A stretch of 64,000 nt of DNA from Nonomuraea rubra (GCF_014207985.1 NZ_JACHMI010000001.1:7795001-7859000); one strand, 5' to 3'; positions 52,613 to 62,079 are shown, numbered from the stretch's first letter. Notes: generated from the sequence alone by a model not told the origin. Numbers and translations are program-made.

Positions 52613-55600
52613 GTGGCTCTGGAGACAGCCGCCCTGAAGGTGGGCACCGCAGTCGGCGAGCGCGCCATGCGCGCCTGGCTGACCTCCCGGTCGGCCGGCG
52701 AGAGCAGCCGCCTGCCGCTCGTCGAGCTGATGCGGACGCGCCTGCCCGACCAGCTCGTGCGGCGCAAGGCGCAGCGGCAGCTCGACGACATCGCCGACGC
52801 GGTGACGGCGCGGGTCATGAAGCTGTGCGGGCACGAGTTCCCCGGGCTCGGCGACGAGGACCGGGAGGTCGTGCTCGCCGAGGTCCAGCACACCCTGACC
52901 CTCGCGGACCTGTCCGACGGCGCCCTCCTGGCCGCCGACGCCGACCCGGTACGGCTCGCGCGGGGCCTGCGCCGGACCCTGCCCGCGCCCAGGGACCTGG
53001 ACGAGGGGCAGTCGCGGCTGTACGACGTCGTGCTCGACGAGTGCTGCGACTGCCTGGTCAGGGTCGTCCGGCACCTGCCGGAGTTCCAGCCGCGCGCCGC
53101 CGCCGAGACGCTCTCGCGCCTGTCGGGGCTCGGCGAGCAGCTCGCCGCCATGCTGGCGCGGCTGCCCGTCCGCACGCTGGAGGCCCCCGACGGCACCGAC
53201 AGGGACGCCGCGTTCGCCCACCGCTACCTGGAGCACGTCTCCCGGACGCTCGACAACCTGGAGCTGCTGGGCGTGCGCGTCGAGCGCTTCCGCCCCCGGA
53301 CGCCGCTGAGCGTGGCCTACATCAGCCTGTCCGTCACCGCCGCCCAGGCCGCGGGCGCCCACGTCGCGTGGCACGACTCTCCTGACGAGCCCGCGACCAT
53401 GCGCGTGGAGAGCGCGCTCGGCCAGGGCCGCCGGATGTTGCTGCGGGGCGAGGCCGGAGGCGGCAAGAGCACGCTGTTGCGCTGGCTGGCGATCACGGCC
53501 GCGCGGGGTGGGTTCGAGGGCGAGCTGGCCGACTGGAACGGATGCGTGCCGTTCCTGGTGAAGCTGCGCAGCTACGCCGATCGGGAGCTGCCCAGGCCGG
53601 AGCAGTTCCTGGACCTGACCGCCGGGGCGCTGGCCGGGCTGATGCCGGCGGGGTGGGCGCACCGGCAGCTCGCGTCGGGGCGGGCGCTGCTGCTGATCGA
53701 CGGCGTGGACGAGCTGACCGGCGCGCAGCGCAGGGCGATCAAGCCGTGGCTGCGCGGGCTGCTCGCCGCGTTCCCCGCGATCCGGGTCCTGGTCACCAGC
53801 CGCCCGTCGGCCGCCTCGTCGTCGTGGCTGGAGGAGGAGGGATTCGCTCCGGCGTTCCTGGAGCGGATGACGCCCGCGGACACGCGGGCGCTGGTCGAGC
53901 ACTGGCACGAGGCCATCAGGAGCAGCGCGGACCTGCCCTGCCCGGCCGAGCAGCTGCCCGTGGTGCAGGCGCGGCTGCTGTCGCACCTGGAGAGCGCGCC
54001 GCACCTGCGCGCGCTGGCGGCCACGCCGCTGCTCGCGTCCATGTTGTGCGCGCTCAACCTCGACCGGGCCTCCCAGCTCCCGCCCGACCGCATGGGCCTG
54101 TACGCGGCGGCGCTGGAGATGCTGCTGGAGCGCAGGGACGCCGAGCGGGTCATCCCCAGCTACGGCGAGGTCCATCTGAACCGCCCGCAGAAGATCCAGG
54201 TGCTGCAGGAGCTGGCCTGGCAGCTGTCGGTCACCAACCGGGTCGAGCTGGCCAAGCCGGCCGCGCTGGCGTGGGCGAGCAGGGTCGTCGCCACCATGCC
54301 GCGCCTGCGGGCCACGGGCGCGCAGGTGCTGGACTACCTGCTGGAACGCAGCGGCGTGATCCGCGAGGCGGCGGAGGGCCGGATCGACTTCGTGCACCGG
54401 ACCATGCAGGAGTACCTGACGGCACGGGCCGCCGCCGAGGTGGGCGACGTCGAGCCCCTCGTCTCGAACGCGCATCGCGACCAGTGGCGCGAGGTCGTGG
54501 TGATGACGGCCGGGCACGCGAACGGGCCGCTGCGCGAGGAGCTGCTCGGCGGGCTGCTGTCCCGCATCGCCGCCGAGCCGCGGCGCGCGCGCCGGCTCAA
54601 GGTCCTGGTGTGCGCGTGCCTGGAGACGCTGCCGTCGGTGCCCGAGCGGCTGCGGGAGGCGGTGGACCGGTGCCTGGACGACCTCGTCCCGCCGCGGGAC
54701 ACGACCGCGGCGCGGTCGCTGGCACCGGCGGGGCAGGTGGTCCTCGACCGGTTACCGGCGGACCTGAGCGGGCTCTCTCCCGCCGTCGCGCTGGCCTGCG
54801 CCAGGACGGCTCAGCTGATCAACGGGCCCGCGGCCCTCGACCTGCTGGCGGGCTACGCCGCCGACGAGCGGGTCCAGCACGAGCTGGTCAAGAGCTGGCG
54901 CTACTTCGAGCCGCGGGCCTACGCCCGTCGGGTGCTGTCCGCCATGGAGACCCCGCCCCGGCTCACCGTGGTCACCGCGGGGCAGCTGGAGGCCGTGCGC
55001 GAGCTCCCCCCGCAGCAGCACATCGTGATCAGCGCGCGGGTGAAGGACCTCAGCCCGTTGCTCACCCATCGCGAATCGCTGACCGAGCTTCACCTGAGCA
55101 ACGTTGTCGACAAGGCGGAGCTCCGCACACTGAGCCGGCTCAGCGCGCTGACGGACCTCACCGTGAGCGGCGTCACGACGATCGACTTTCTGACCGGTCT
55201 CCGGAACCTCTCCTTCCTGCAGCTCGCCGAGGTGCCCCGGCTCTCGGACTTCACCCTCCTCAGCGGCCTCGACAGGTTGCGGGCCCTGCATATCACGGAG
55301 GCCGCCTCCCTGACCGCCTGGGAAGCCCTGCCTCCACTCGACCGTCTGCGGGAGCTGTCGCTCTCCGGCACTCCGCTGCTGGTCTCCGCGCGTGACGTCG
55401 TGGAGCGTGCCCCCCACGTGCGAGACCTGGTCCTCGGTGACCGCGAGAACATCGCCGACCTGGACTCGCTCTCCCGACTCGCGTTGGAGGCGCTCGTCCT
55501 CTGGCAGGTCCCTTGGCTTGACGATCTCTCCCCGATCGCGGGATGTCGGACGCTGCGATCGCTGCAGCTCGCGGGCACCTCGGTGCGGGATCTCTCGCCC

Positions 55601-55765
55601 CTGGCACAGCTGCCCAGGCTGCGTACGCTCTGGCTGTCCACCTGCCCTCCCGGCCTGGATCTCGCGCCGCTGGCGAACAACGCCCACCTGAACGTGCACC
55701 TCCTGGCCGGCCAAGAGGTGAGCAACGGCCACCTGTTCGACAGACGGCTCTATCGCAGCAGGTGA
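52613..55765 (+). CDS. NACHT-LRR STAND ATPase (bacterial NLR-like)
   Basis: This 1050-residue protein has three parts. Residues 1 to about 265 are a helical N-terminal domain (ALKVGTAVGERAMRAWL start), like the NACHT N-terminal helical domains. The NACHT ATPase follows: Walker A GEAGGGKST (279-287), Walker B LLLID with GVDEL (359-368), and sensor LVTSRPSA. A winged-helix and helical region (about 480-790) leads to leucine-rich repeats (about 800-1030: LTELHLSN, LTDLTVSG, LSFLQLAE, LRALHITE, LRELSLSG, LRSLQLAG, LRTLWLS). This is the layout of NLR immune receptors, and bacterial NACHT proteins include proven anti-phage systems. No effector such as a nuclease is obvious. GTG at 52613; the ribosome site is weak, and the gene sits 19 bases behind eda. 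Confidence 0.88.
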   Translation: MALETAALKVGTAVGERAMRAWLTSRSAGESSRLPLVELMRTRLPDQLVRRKAQRQLDDIADAVTARVMKLCGHEFPGLGDEDREVVLAEVQHTLTLADLSDGALLAADADPVRLARGLRRTLPAPRDLDEGQSRLYDVVLDECCDCLVRVVRHLPEFQPRAAAETLSRLSGLGEQLAAMLARLPVRTLEAPDGTDRDAAFAHRYLEHVSRTLDNLELLGVRVERFRPRTPLSVAYISLSVTAAQAAGAHVAWHDSPDEPATMRVESALGQGRRMLLRGEAGGGKSTLLRWLAITAARGGFEGELADWNGCVPFLVKLRSYADRELPRPEQFLDLTAGALAGLMPAGWAHRQLASGRALLLIDGVDELTGAQRRAIKPWLRGLLAAFPAIRVLVTSRPSAASSSWLEEEGFAPAFLERMTPADTRALVEHWHEAIRSSADLPCPAEQLPVVQARLLSHLESAPHLRALAATPLLASMLCALNLDRASQLPPDRMGLYAAALEMLLERRDAERVIPSYGEVHLNRPQKIQVLQELAWQLSVTNRVELAKPAALAWASRVVATMPRLRATGAQVLDYLLERSGVIREAAEGRIDFVHRTMQEYLTARAAAEVGDVEPLVSNAHRDQWREVVVMTAGHANGPLREELLGGLLSRIAAEPRRARRLKVLVCACLETLPSVPERLREAVDRCLDDLVPPRDTTAARSLAPAGQVVLDRLPADLSGLSPAVALACARTAQLINGPAALDLLAGYAADERVQHELVKSWRYFEPRAYARRVLSAMETPPRLTVVTAGQLEAVRELPPQQHIVISARVKDLSPLLTHRESLTELHLSNVVDKAELRTLSRLSALTDLTVSGVTTIDFLTGLRNLSFLQLAEVPRLSDFTLLSGLDRLRALHITEAASLTAWEALPPLDRLRELSLSGTPLLVSARDVVERAPHVRDLVLGDRENIADLDSLSRLALEALVLWQVPWLDDLSPIAGCRTLRSLQLAGTSVRDLSPLAQLPRLRTLWLSTCPPGLDLAPLANNAHLNVHLLAGQEVSNGHLFDRRLYRSR

Positions 55766-56674
55766 TCAGCTCCAGATCGACACGTGCACCGGCGGCCGGA
55801 AGCGGCTGCGCGGTATCCCCTCGTCCGGCGTCCGCATGATCTGGGTGGCCGCCGGGGTGGTGAGGAAGTCGAGGAAGGTGCCCGCGGCGGCCGATCGGGT
55901 GGCGGGCTCCAGGGCGGTGGCGTACCAGTAGGCGGGCAGCGGGGTGGCGGGCGTCTCGATGGGGACGAGCTCGCCCCGGCGTAACTGCGACGACACCAGG
56001 TGCGCGGTGGCGGGCGCGACGCCGGCGCCCTCGGCCGCGGCCTTCCAGGCGGCGGTCTGGTTGGCGAACACGCGTACCTGCGACTCCTGGACGCGCAGCA
56101 GGCGGAGCAGGCGGCTGGTGTCGCTGGCCGGGTCGGTGCCGGACGGGCCGACCAGCCAGTGGTCGCGGCGCCCCCGGGGCGAGCCGACCACGATGAGGCG
56201 GCAGCGCAGCACCGGGCGGCTCGTCAGGCCCTGCCCCGCGGTCTGGGCGCCGAGCGCGACGTCGGCCAGGCGGCTGGACAGCAGCAGCGGGATCTCGGCG
56301 GTCGCGGACACGCCGGTGGTGGCCTCCACCGACTTGCGCTGGGCGAACAGGCACAGCAGCGGGCCCGCGACGTACTCGGCCAGGCCGGCGTCCATGACCA
56401 CGTGCAGGCGGGCGGGACGGCCCGGCTGGACGGCGGCGACGGCCTCGGCGCCGAGGGCGACGATCTGGGCGGCGATGCCGAGCAGCCGGCGGCCGCCCTC
56501 CGTGAGCACCATGCGGTCGCCCGAGCGGGTCACCAGCGGGTCGCCGAGGTGCCGCCGGAGCTGGGCCAGCGACTGGGACACGGCGGGCTCGCTGACGCCG
56601 AGCGCCCGCGCGGCGGCCTTGACCGAGCCGAGGCGGGCGACGAAAACGAACGCGCCGAGCTGGCTGAGAGTCAC
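55766..56674 (-). CDS. LysR-family regulator divergent from coxMSL
   Basis: A 302-residue LysR regulator. The winged helix includes LSQLGAFVFVARLGSVKAAARALGVSEPAVSQSL in outline (residues 3-36), followed by the effector domain. GTG at 56674 with AAGGG is preferred; an open frame reaches 56737. It is divergent from coxM across 86 bases that carry palindromic sites. LysR-type CutR, located the same way, is known to activate CO dehydrogenase genes in a Mycobacterium strain, so this gene probably controls the cox operon. Its stop lies directly next to the stop of the converging NACHT gene. Confidence 0.85.
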   Translation of the reverse strand: MTLSQLGAFVFVARLGSVKAAARALGVSEPAVSQSLAQLRRHLGDPLVTRSGDRMVLTEGGRRLLGIAAQIVALGAEAVAAVQPGRPARLHVVMDAGLAEYVAGPLLCLFAQRKSVEATTGVSATAEIPLLLSSRLADVALGAQTAGQGLTSRPVLRCRLIVVGSPRGRRDHWLVGPSGTDPASDTSRLLRLLRVQESQVRVFANQTAAWKAAAEGAGVAPATAHLVSSQLRRGELVPIETPATPLPAYWYATALEPATRSAAAGTFLDFLTTPAATQIMRTPDEGIPRSRFRPPVHVSIWS

Positions 56675-56697
56675 GTATCCCTTCTTAGTTCTCCGGC

Positions 56698-56737
56698 CCG
56701 CATTAAGGAAAGACTTATTTGCGGATTGTCGCGACAA
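56698..56737. promoter_or_regulatory. Palindromic sites in the LysR/cox divergent promoter
   Basis: CCGCA...TGCGG arms (56698-56702, 56720-56724) enclose TAAG...CTTA (56704-56707, 56714-56717), and a perfect palindrome TTGTCGCGACAA follows at 56726-56737. These fit a LysR dimer or tetramer site between the divergent starts. Confidence 0.55.
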
Positions 56738-56760
56738 ATCGGGAACAGCAATGTGCTCTC

Positions 56761-57624
56761 ATGCAGGTTCCCGCGACGTTCGAATACGAAAGAGCGGACA
56801 GCGTCCCGCACGCGCTGGAGCTCCTGGAGCACTACGGCCCCGAGGCGAGGGTCGTCGCAGGTGGGCACAGTCTCATCCCGATGATGAAGCTCCGCCTGGC
56901 CCAGCCGGAGGCGCTGATCGACATCAACGGCCTGGCCGATGAGCTGGGCGGCATCGCCGTGGAGGGCGACGAGCTGGCGATCGGGGCGATGGTGCGGCAC
57001 ACGGAGTTGCTGGAGAGCGCCACCGCCACCGACCTTTTCCCGATATTTCGGGATGCGGAGCGTGTTATCGCTGACCCAATTGTGCGAAATCGGGGGACCG
57101 TTGGCGGTTCTCTCTGCCAAGGGGATCCCTCGGAGGATTTGTCGGCCGTGTTCGCGGCATTGCGGGCGACCGCGGTCATCCAGGGGCCGGGCGGAACGCG
57201 CACCGTTCCTGTCAGGGAATTCCACCAGGGGCCTTACGAGACCGCGGTCGAGCCGAACGAGCTGCTGATCCAGCTCCGCGTGCCCGTCGCGCCCGGCACG
57301 GGCAGCGCGTACGAGAAGGTCGAGCGGCGCGTCGGCGACTGGCCGGTGGCGGCGGCCGGGGCGGTGCTGCGGATCGAGGGCGGCACGATCGTCCAGGCCG
57401 GCATCGGGCTGACGGCTGTCGGCGCCGCGCACTTCTGCGCCCCCGAGGCCGAGGCCTACCTCGACGGCCGGGTGCCGGACGCGGAGGCGTTCGCGCAGGC
57501 GGGCCGGATCGCCGCCGAACACTGCGAGCCGCACGCCGACCAGCGCGGCCCCGCCGACTACAAGCGCCACCTGGCCGCCGAGCTGACCCGGCGCGCGCTG
57601 GCCAGGGCCGCAGGGAGGATCTGA
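56761..57624 (+). CDS. coxM: CO dehydrogenase medium (FAD) subunit
   Basis: The 287-residue subunit binds FAD and passes electrons onward from CO dehydrogenase. FAD motifs are A33-G-G-H-S37 near the start and TVGGSL in the middle (RGTVGGSLCQGDPSED), with the C-terminal RRALARAAGRI typical of the family. ATG at 56761 is used, without a strong ribosome site. It is the first gene of coxM-coxS-coxL, the order of true form I CO dehydrogenases. The next gene begins two bases after its stop. Electrons would pass to quinone and the respiratory chain. Confidence 0.93.
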   Translation: MQVPATFEYERADSVPHALELLEHYGPEARVVAGGHSLIPMMKLRLAQPEALIDINGLADELGGIAVEGDELAIGAMVRHTELLESATATDLFPIFRDAERVIADPIVRNRGTVGGSLCQGDPSEDLSAVFAALRATAVIQGPGGTRTVPVREFHQGPYETAVEPNELLIQLRVPVAPGTGSAYEKVERRVGDWPVAAAGAVLRIEGGTIVQAGIGLTAVGAAHFCAPEAEAYLDGRVPDAEAFAQAGRIAAEHCEPHADQRGPADYKRHLAAELTRRALARAAGRI

Positions 57625-57626
57625 CG

Positions 57627-58112
57627 ATGCGGATCACGGTCTCCGTGAACGGGCAGTCGTACACCAGGGACGTCGAGCCGCGCCTGCTGCTCGTGCACTT
57701 CCTGCGCGACGAGCTGGACCTGACCGGCACCCACTGGGGCTGCGACACCTCCAACTGCGGGGTGTGCACGGTGCGGCTCGACGGCGTGCCGGTCAAGTCG
57801 TGCACGGTCCTGGCCGTCATGGCCGACGGGCACGAGGTCACCACGGTGGAGGGGCTGGAGCGGGACGGCGAGCTGGACGCGGTGCAGAAGGGGTTCGTGG
57901 AGTGTCACGGGCTGCAGTGCGGGTTCTGCACGCCGGGCATGCTGCTGACGGCGCGGGCCCTGCTCGACCGCCATCCCGACCCCGACGAGTCACAGATCCG
58001 CGAGGCCATCTCGGGGCAACTGTGCCGGTGCACCGGTTACGAGAACATCGTCCGTTCGATCCGATGGGCGGCGACTTCGGATGTCGCCGAGTCCGCGACG
58101 GAGGCCAAATGA
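57627..58112 (+). CDS. coxS: CO dehydrogenase small (iron-sulfur) subunit
   Basis: A 161-residue subunit with two [2Fe-2S] clusters: Cys39, 44, 47 and 59 hold the plant-ferredoxin-type cluster, and Cys98, 101, 133 and 135 hold the second, with CGFCTPGM and CRCTGY motifs. It carries electrons from the molybdenum site of CoxL to FAD in CoxM. It lies between coxM (2 bases) and coxL (4-base overlap), so the stoichiometry of the complex is set by coupling. Confidence 0.96.
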   Translation: MRITVSVNGQSYTRDVEPRLLLVHFLRDELDLTGTHWGCDTSNCGVCTVRLDGVPVKSCTVLAVMADGHEVTTVEGLERDGELDAVQKGFVECHGLQCGFCTPGMLLTARALLDRHPDPDESQIREAISGQLCRCTGYENIVRSIRWAATSDVAESATEAK

Positions 58113-60457
58113 CGTATGGACGCATGCACCGCAAAGAGGACGCCCGCTTCATCCGCGGGCGCGGCAACTACACCGACGACGTACGCCTGCCCGGCATGCT
58201 GTACGGCGCCATCCTGCGCAGCCCCCACGCCCACGCGCGCATCGTCTCCATCGACACCAGCGCGGCCGAGGCGCATCCGAAGGTCAAGGCGGTCATCACC
58301 GGCCAGACCCTGGCCGGGCTGAACCTGGCCTGGATGCCCACGCTGTCGAACGACACCCAGGCGGTGCTGGCCACGGACAAGGTGCGCTTCCAGGGGCAGG
58401 AGGTCGCGTTCGTGGTGGCCGAGGACGCGTACTCGGCGCGCGACGCGCTGGAGCTGATCGACGTCGAGTACGAGCCGCTCGACGCGGTCATCGACGCCAG
58501 GAAGGCCCTCGACCCCGGCGCCCCGGTGATCCGCGACGACCTCGAAGGGCGTACGGGCAACCACATCTTCGACTGGGAGGCCGGCGACAAGGCGCGCACC
58601 GACGCCGTGTTCGAGCAGGCCGAGGTGACCGTCGCGCAGGACATGATCTACCCGCGCGTGCACCCCGCCCCGCTGGAGACGTGCGGCGCGCTCGCGGACT
58701 TCGACAAGGTCACGGGCAAGCTGACCGTCTGGTGCCCGACGCAGGCGCCGCACGCCCACCGCACGCTGTACGCGATGGTGGCCGGGCTGCCCGAGCACAA
58801 GATCCGGGTCATCTCCCCGGACATCGGCGGCGGCTTCGGCGGCAAGGTCGGCATCTATCCGGGGTACGTCTGCGCGATCGTCGGCTCGATCGTCACCGGC
58901 AGGCCGGTCAAGTGGATGGAGGACCGCTCCGAGAACCTCATGAGCACGGCCTTCGCCCGCGACTACCACATGCGCGGCGAGATCGCCGCGACCCGCGACG
59001 GGAAGATCCAGGGCATCAGGGTCAAGGTGCTGGCCGACCACGGGGCGTTCAACGGCACCGCGCAGCCGACCAAGTTCCCCGCCGGGTTCTTCCACGTCTT
59101 CTCCGGCTCGTACGACATCGAGACCGCCCACTGCGAGGTCACCGGCGTCTACACCAACAAGGCCCCCGGCGGCGTCGCCTACGCCTGCTCCTTCCGCGTC
59201 ACCGAGGCCGTCTACCTGGTCGAGCGCATGGTGGACGTGCTGGCCACCGAGCTGCGCCTGGACCCGGCCGAGCTGCGCATGCGCAACCTGCTCAAGCCGG
59301 ACCAGTTCCCCTACACCTCCCCCACCGGCTGGGAGTACGACTCGGGCGACTACCCGAAGGCGCTGCGCCTGGCCATGGACATGGCCGGCTACGACAAACT
59401 CCGCGCCGAGCAGGCCGACAAGCGGGCCAGGGGCGAGCTGATGGGCATCGGCGTCAGCTTCTTCACCGAGGCGGTCGGCGCGGGCCCGCGCAAGCACATG
59501 GACATCCTCGGCCTCGGCATGGCCGACGGCGCCGAGCTGCGCGTGCACCCGACGGGCAAGGCGGTGCTGCGGGTGTCGTGCCAGTCGCAGGGGCAGGGAC
59601 ACGAGACCACGTTCGCGCAGATCGTCGGGCAGGAGCTGGGCATCCCGGCCGACGACGTGGAGGTGGTGCACGGCGACACCGACCAGACGCCGTTCGGCCT
59701 GGGCACGTACGGCTCGCGCTCCACGCCCGTCTCGGGCGCCGCGACGGCGATCGTGGCCAGGAAGGTACGGGACCGGGCCAAGATCGTCGCAGCGGCCATG
59801 CTGGAGGCCTCCCCGGACGACCTGGAGTGGGCCGAAGGCAAGTGGTCGGTGGTGGGCGACCCGTCCACCGGCAAGTCGCTGGCGGAGATCGCGCTGGCCG
59901 CCCACTCGAACCTGGAGCTGCCCGAAGGCGTCGAGGGCCACCTGGACGCCGTCACCGTCTACAACCCGCCGAACCTCACCTACCCCTTCGGCGCCTACAT
60001 CTGCGTCGTGGACGTGGACCCCGGCACCGGGCAGGTGAAGGTGCGCAGGTTCGTGGCGGTGGACGACTGCGGGGTGCGGATCAACCCGATGATCGTCGAG
60101 GGGCAGATCCACGGCGGGCTGGCCGACGGGGTGGGCATGGCGCTCATGCAGGTGATGGCGTTCGACGAGGACGGCAACCACCTGGGGGCCTCGTTCATGG
60201 ACTACCTGCTGCCGACCTCGATGGAGTGCCCGTCGTGGGAGCTGGGCGAGACCGTGACGCCCTCGCCCACGCACCCGATCGGGGCCAAGGGCGTCGGCGA
60301 GTCGGCCACGGTCGGCTCGCCCGCCGCCGTGGTCAACGCCGTGGTGGACGCGCTCGGGCCGTACGGGGTGCGGCACGCCGACATGCCGCTGACGCCGGCG
60401 AACGTGTGGCGCGTCGTCAACGGCGACCCCTTCAGGACGGACCTGGCGATCCCATGA
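58109..60457 (+). CDS. coxL: Form I CO dehydrogenase large (molybdenum) subunit
   Basis: The 782-residue catalytic subunit has the form I signature A357-Y-A-C360-S-F-R363 (general AYxCSFR), where Cys360 binds the Cu in the Mo-Cu centre. Form II enzymes show a different motif, so this should oxidise CO. The proton-handling Glu is Glu731 in GAKGVGES. Molybdopterin contacts are in GGGFGGKVG and in VSCQSQGQGHETTF. The N-terminus is MTYGRMHRKEDARFIRGRGNY in pieces, typical of CoxL. It overlaps coxS and the XdhC-type gene by 4 bases each. Function: CO + water to CO2 with two electrons, useful for survival on trace CO. Confidence 0.97.
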   Translation: MTYGRMHRKEDARFIRGRGNYTDDVRLPGMLYGAILRSPHAHARIVSIDTSAAEAHPKVKAVITGQTLAGLNLAWMPTLSNDTQAVLATDKVRFQGQEVAFVVAEDAYSARDALELIDVEYEPLDAVIDARKALDPGAPVIRDDLEGRTGNHIFDWEAGDKARTDAVFEQAEVTVAQDMIYPRVHPAPLETCGALADFDKVTGKLTVWCPTQAPHAHRTLYAMVAGLPEHKIRVISPDIGGGFGGKVGIYPGYVCAIVGSIVTGRPVKWMEDRSENLMSTAFARDYHMRGEIAATRDGKIQGIRVKVLADHGAFNGTAQPTKFPAGFFHVFSGSYDIETAHCEVTGVYTNKAPGGVAYACSFRVTEAVYLVERMVDVLATELRLDPAELRMRNLLKPDQFPYTSPTGWEYDSGDYPKALRLAMDMAGYDKLRAEQADKRARGELMGIGVSFFTEAVGAGPRKHMDILGLGMADGAELRVHPTGKAVLRVSCQSQGQGHETTFAQIVGQELGIPADDVEVVHGDTDQTPFGLGTYGSRSTPVSGAATAIVARKVRDRAKIVAAAMLEASPDDLEWAEGKWSVVGDPSTGKSLAEIALAAHSNLELPEGVEGHLDAVTVYNPPNLTYPFGAYICVVDVDPGTGQVKVRRFVAVDDCGVRINPMIVEGQIHGGLADGVGMALMQVMAFDEDGNHLGASFMDYLLPTSMECPSWELGETVTPSPTHPIGAKGVGESATVGSPAAVVNAVVDALGPYGVRHADMPLTPANVWRVVNGDPFRTDLAIP

Positions 60458-61179
60458 CCGAGTTCCTGGGCATGCCGACGTCCCGGCCGCGGCCCGCCGC
60501 CGACCTCGACGTGAGGGTGGCGGGGCTGCGGTCGGGGCGGGAGCCGTACGTCATGGCCACCGTCGTGCGCGCGCAGCGGCCGACCAGCGCCAAGGCGGGC
60601 GATCGTGCGCTGGTGCTGGCCGACGGGACGATCGAGGGGTTCGTCGGCGGCGTGTGCGCGACGGACACCGTACGCGCGCAGGGCCTGCGCCTGATGGGCA
60701 CCGGCGGGGCCACGCTGCTGCGGATCACCCCCGAGGAGGACGCGCCGCGCGAGGAGGAGGGCCTGGTGGCCGTGGGGCAGCCGTGCCTGTCGGGCGGCAC
60801 GCTGGAGATCTTCCTGGAGTCCGTCTCGCCGCCCAGGCTGGTGCGCGTGCACGGCGACAGCCCGATCGCGCGGGCCTTCGCCGAGGTGGGCCGGGCGATG
60901 GGGTACACGGTCGAGCCCGGGGCGGGCCCCATCGCGGCCGACACGGCCGCCGTGCTGGTGGCCTCGCACGGGGTGGGCGAGGAGCCGGTGCTGCGCGAGG
61001 CGCTGGCGGCGGGCGTGCCGTACGTCGGGCTGATCGCCAGCCGCAAGCGGGGCGCGGCGGTGCTGGCGCGGGTGGCGGGCGGCGAACGCGTGCACGTCCC
61101 CGCAGGCCTGGACATTGGGGCCAGAACGCCTGGTGAGGTCGCTGTTTCGGTGTACGCGGAGATCATCCGGCTGCGTTGA
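60454..61179 (+). CDS. XdhC/CoxF-family molybdenum cofactor maturation protein
   Basis: The 241-residue protein has the XdhC/CoxI N-terminal domain (VMATVVRAQRPTSAKAGDRALV then GFVGGVCATDTVRAQG) and the C-terminal Rossmann domain (ADTAAVLVASHGVGEEPVLREAL). The family prepares molybdenum cofactor and inserts it with sulfur or metal into molybdenum hydroxylases. Here it should mature CoxL; coxD, coxE and coxG, often present in cox operons, are absent from this locus and may be elsewhere. It overlaps coxL by 4 bases. It is the last gene of the operon. Confidence 0.88.
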   Translation: MTEFLGMPTSRPRPAADLDVRVAGLRSGREPYVMATVVRAQRPTSAKAGDRALVLADGTIEGFVGGVCATDTVRAQGLRLMGTGGATLLRITPEEDAPREEEGLVAVGQPCLSGGTLEIFLESVSPPRLVRVHGDSPIARAFAEVGRAMGYTVEPGAGPIAADTAAVLVASHGVGEEPVLREALAAGVPYVGLIASRKRGAAVLARVAGGERVHVPAGLDIGARTPGEVAVSVYAEIIRLR

Positions 61180-61278
61180 ACGGCGGGGTATCAGCGCGCG
61201 GCGACCGGGTACGCCAGGGAAGGTAAAGCCGAGCCCCGGGAAGCCCCTTCCGCTATCCGGAGAGCGAAAGGGATATTG

Positions 61279-62070
61279 ATGCCGACGGAAACGGTCAGCC
61301 AAGCGCAGCCGATGACGGACGAGCGCCCCGCGTCCCAGCCGGGCAGCCTCGAGCGCGGGATCGACATCCTGCTCGCGCTCGGCGCCGCCTCCCGCCCGGT
61401 CACGCTGTCGCAGCTGTGCCGCAGCACGGGCCTGCCCAAGTCGACCGCGCACCGGATCCTGGGCGTGCTCTGCTCGCGCGAGCTGGCCCGGCGGGTGGGG
61501 AACGCGTACCTGCCGGGCGAGCTGCTGGAGTCGATGGCGGGCATCACCCGCGCGCGCGTGCCCGGCACGCGCAGGGTGGTGCTCCCCTACCTGCTGTACC
61601 TGTTCGAGACCACCAGGCACACGGTGAACCTGGCCGTCCCGTCCGGCCTGGAGGCCCGCTACGTCGAGCGCCTGTACGGCCACAACCGCGTCGGCTCGCG
61701 CTCCGACGGCCACGACCGCGCGCCGCTGCACTGCACGGCGACCGGCAAGGCGCTGCTGGCCTTCGATCCGAAGCTGCGCCAGGAGCTGATGGCGCGTGGC
61801 GCGTTCGAACGGCTGACGCGCCGCACGATCACCAACCTGGCCGGGCTCGAACGGGAGCTGGCGCAGGTCCGCCGGCACGGCATCGCCTACTCGCAGGAGG
61901 AGTTCACCGAGGGCGTGGCCTGCGTGGCGGCCCCGGTGTTCGGGCCGGGCGGGCGGATCTGCATGTCGGTCGGCGTGGCCGCGCCCGCGCACCTGGCGCC
62001 GCTGGCGAAGCTGGGCATCTCCGTACGGGGCGCCGCCCAGGCCATCTCCGCCGCGCTCCTCCCCGCGTGA
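61279..62070 (+). CDS. IclR-family transcriptional regulator
   Basis: A 263-residue IclR regulator. The winged helix-turn-helix (about residues 24-80, with LSQLCRSTGLPKSTAHRILGVL) and the effector domain (about 95-260, with CTATGKALLAF, SQEEFTEGVACVAAPVF and the late SVRGAAQAISAAL) are full length. ATG at 61279 follows AAAGGG; TTG at 61276 is also possible. It is 99 bases after the cox operon on the same strand, with its own likely promoter. IclR regulators sense small organic acids; it could control the cox genes or other catabolism. A hairpin-type inverted repeat follows its stop. Confidence 0.9.
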   Translation: MPTETVSQAQPMTDERPASQPGSLERGIDILLALGAASRPVTLSQLCRSTGLPKSTAHRILGVLCSRELARRVGNAYLPGELLESMAGITRARVPGTRRVVLPYLLYLFETTRHTVNLAVPSGLEARYVERLYGHNRVGSRSDGHDRAPLHCTATGKALLAFDPKLRQELMARGAFERLTRRTITNLAGLERELAQVRRHGIAYSQEEFTEGVACVAAPVFGPGGRICMSVGVAAPAHLAPLAKLGISVRGAAQAISAALLPA

Positions 62071-62079
62071 CCCCCGTTC

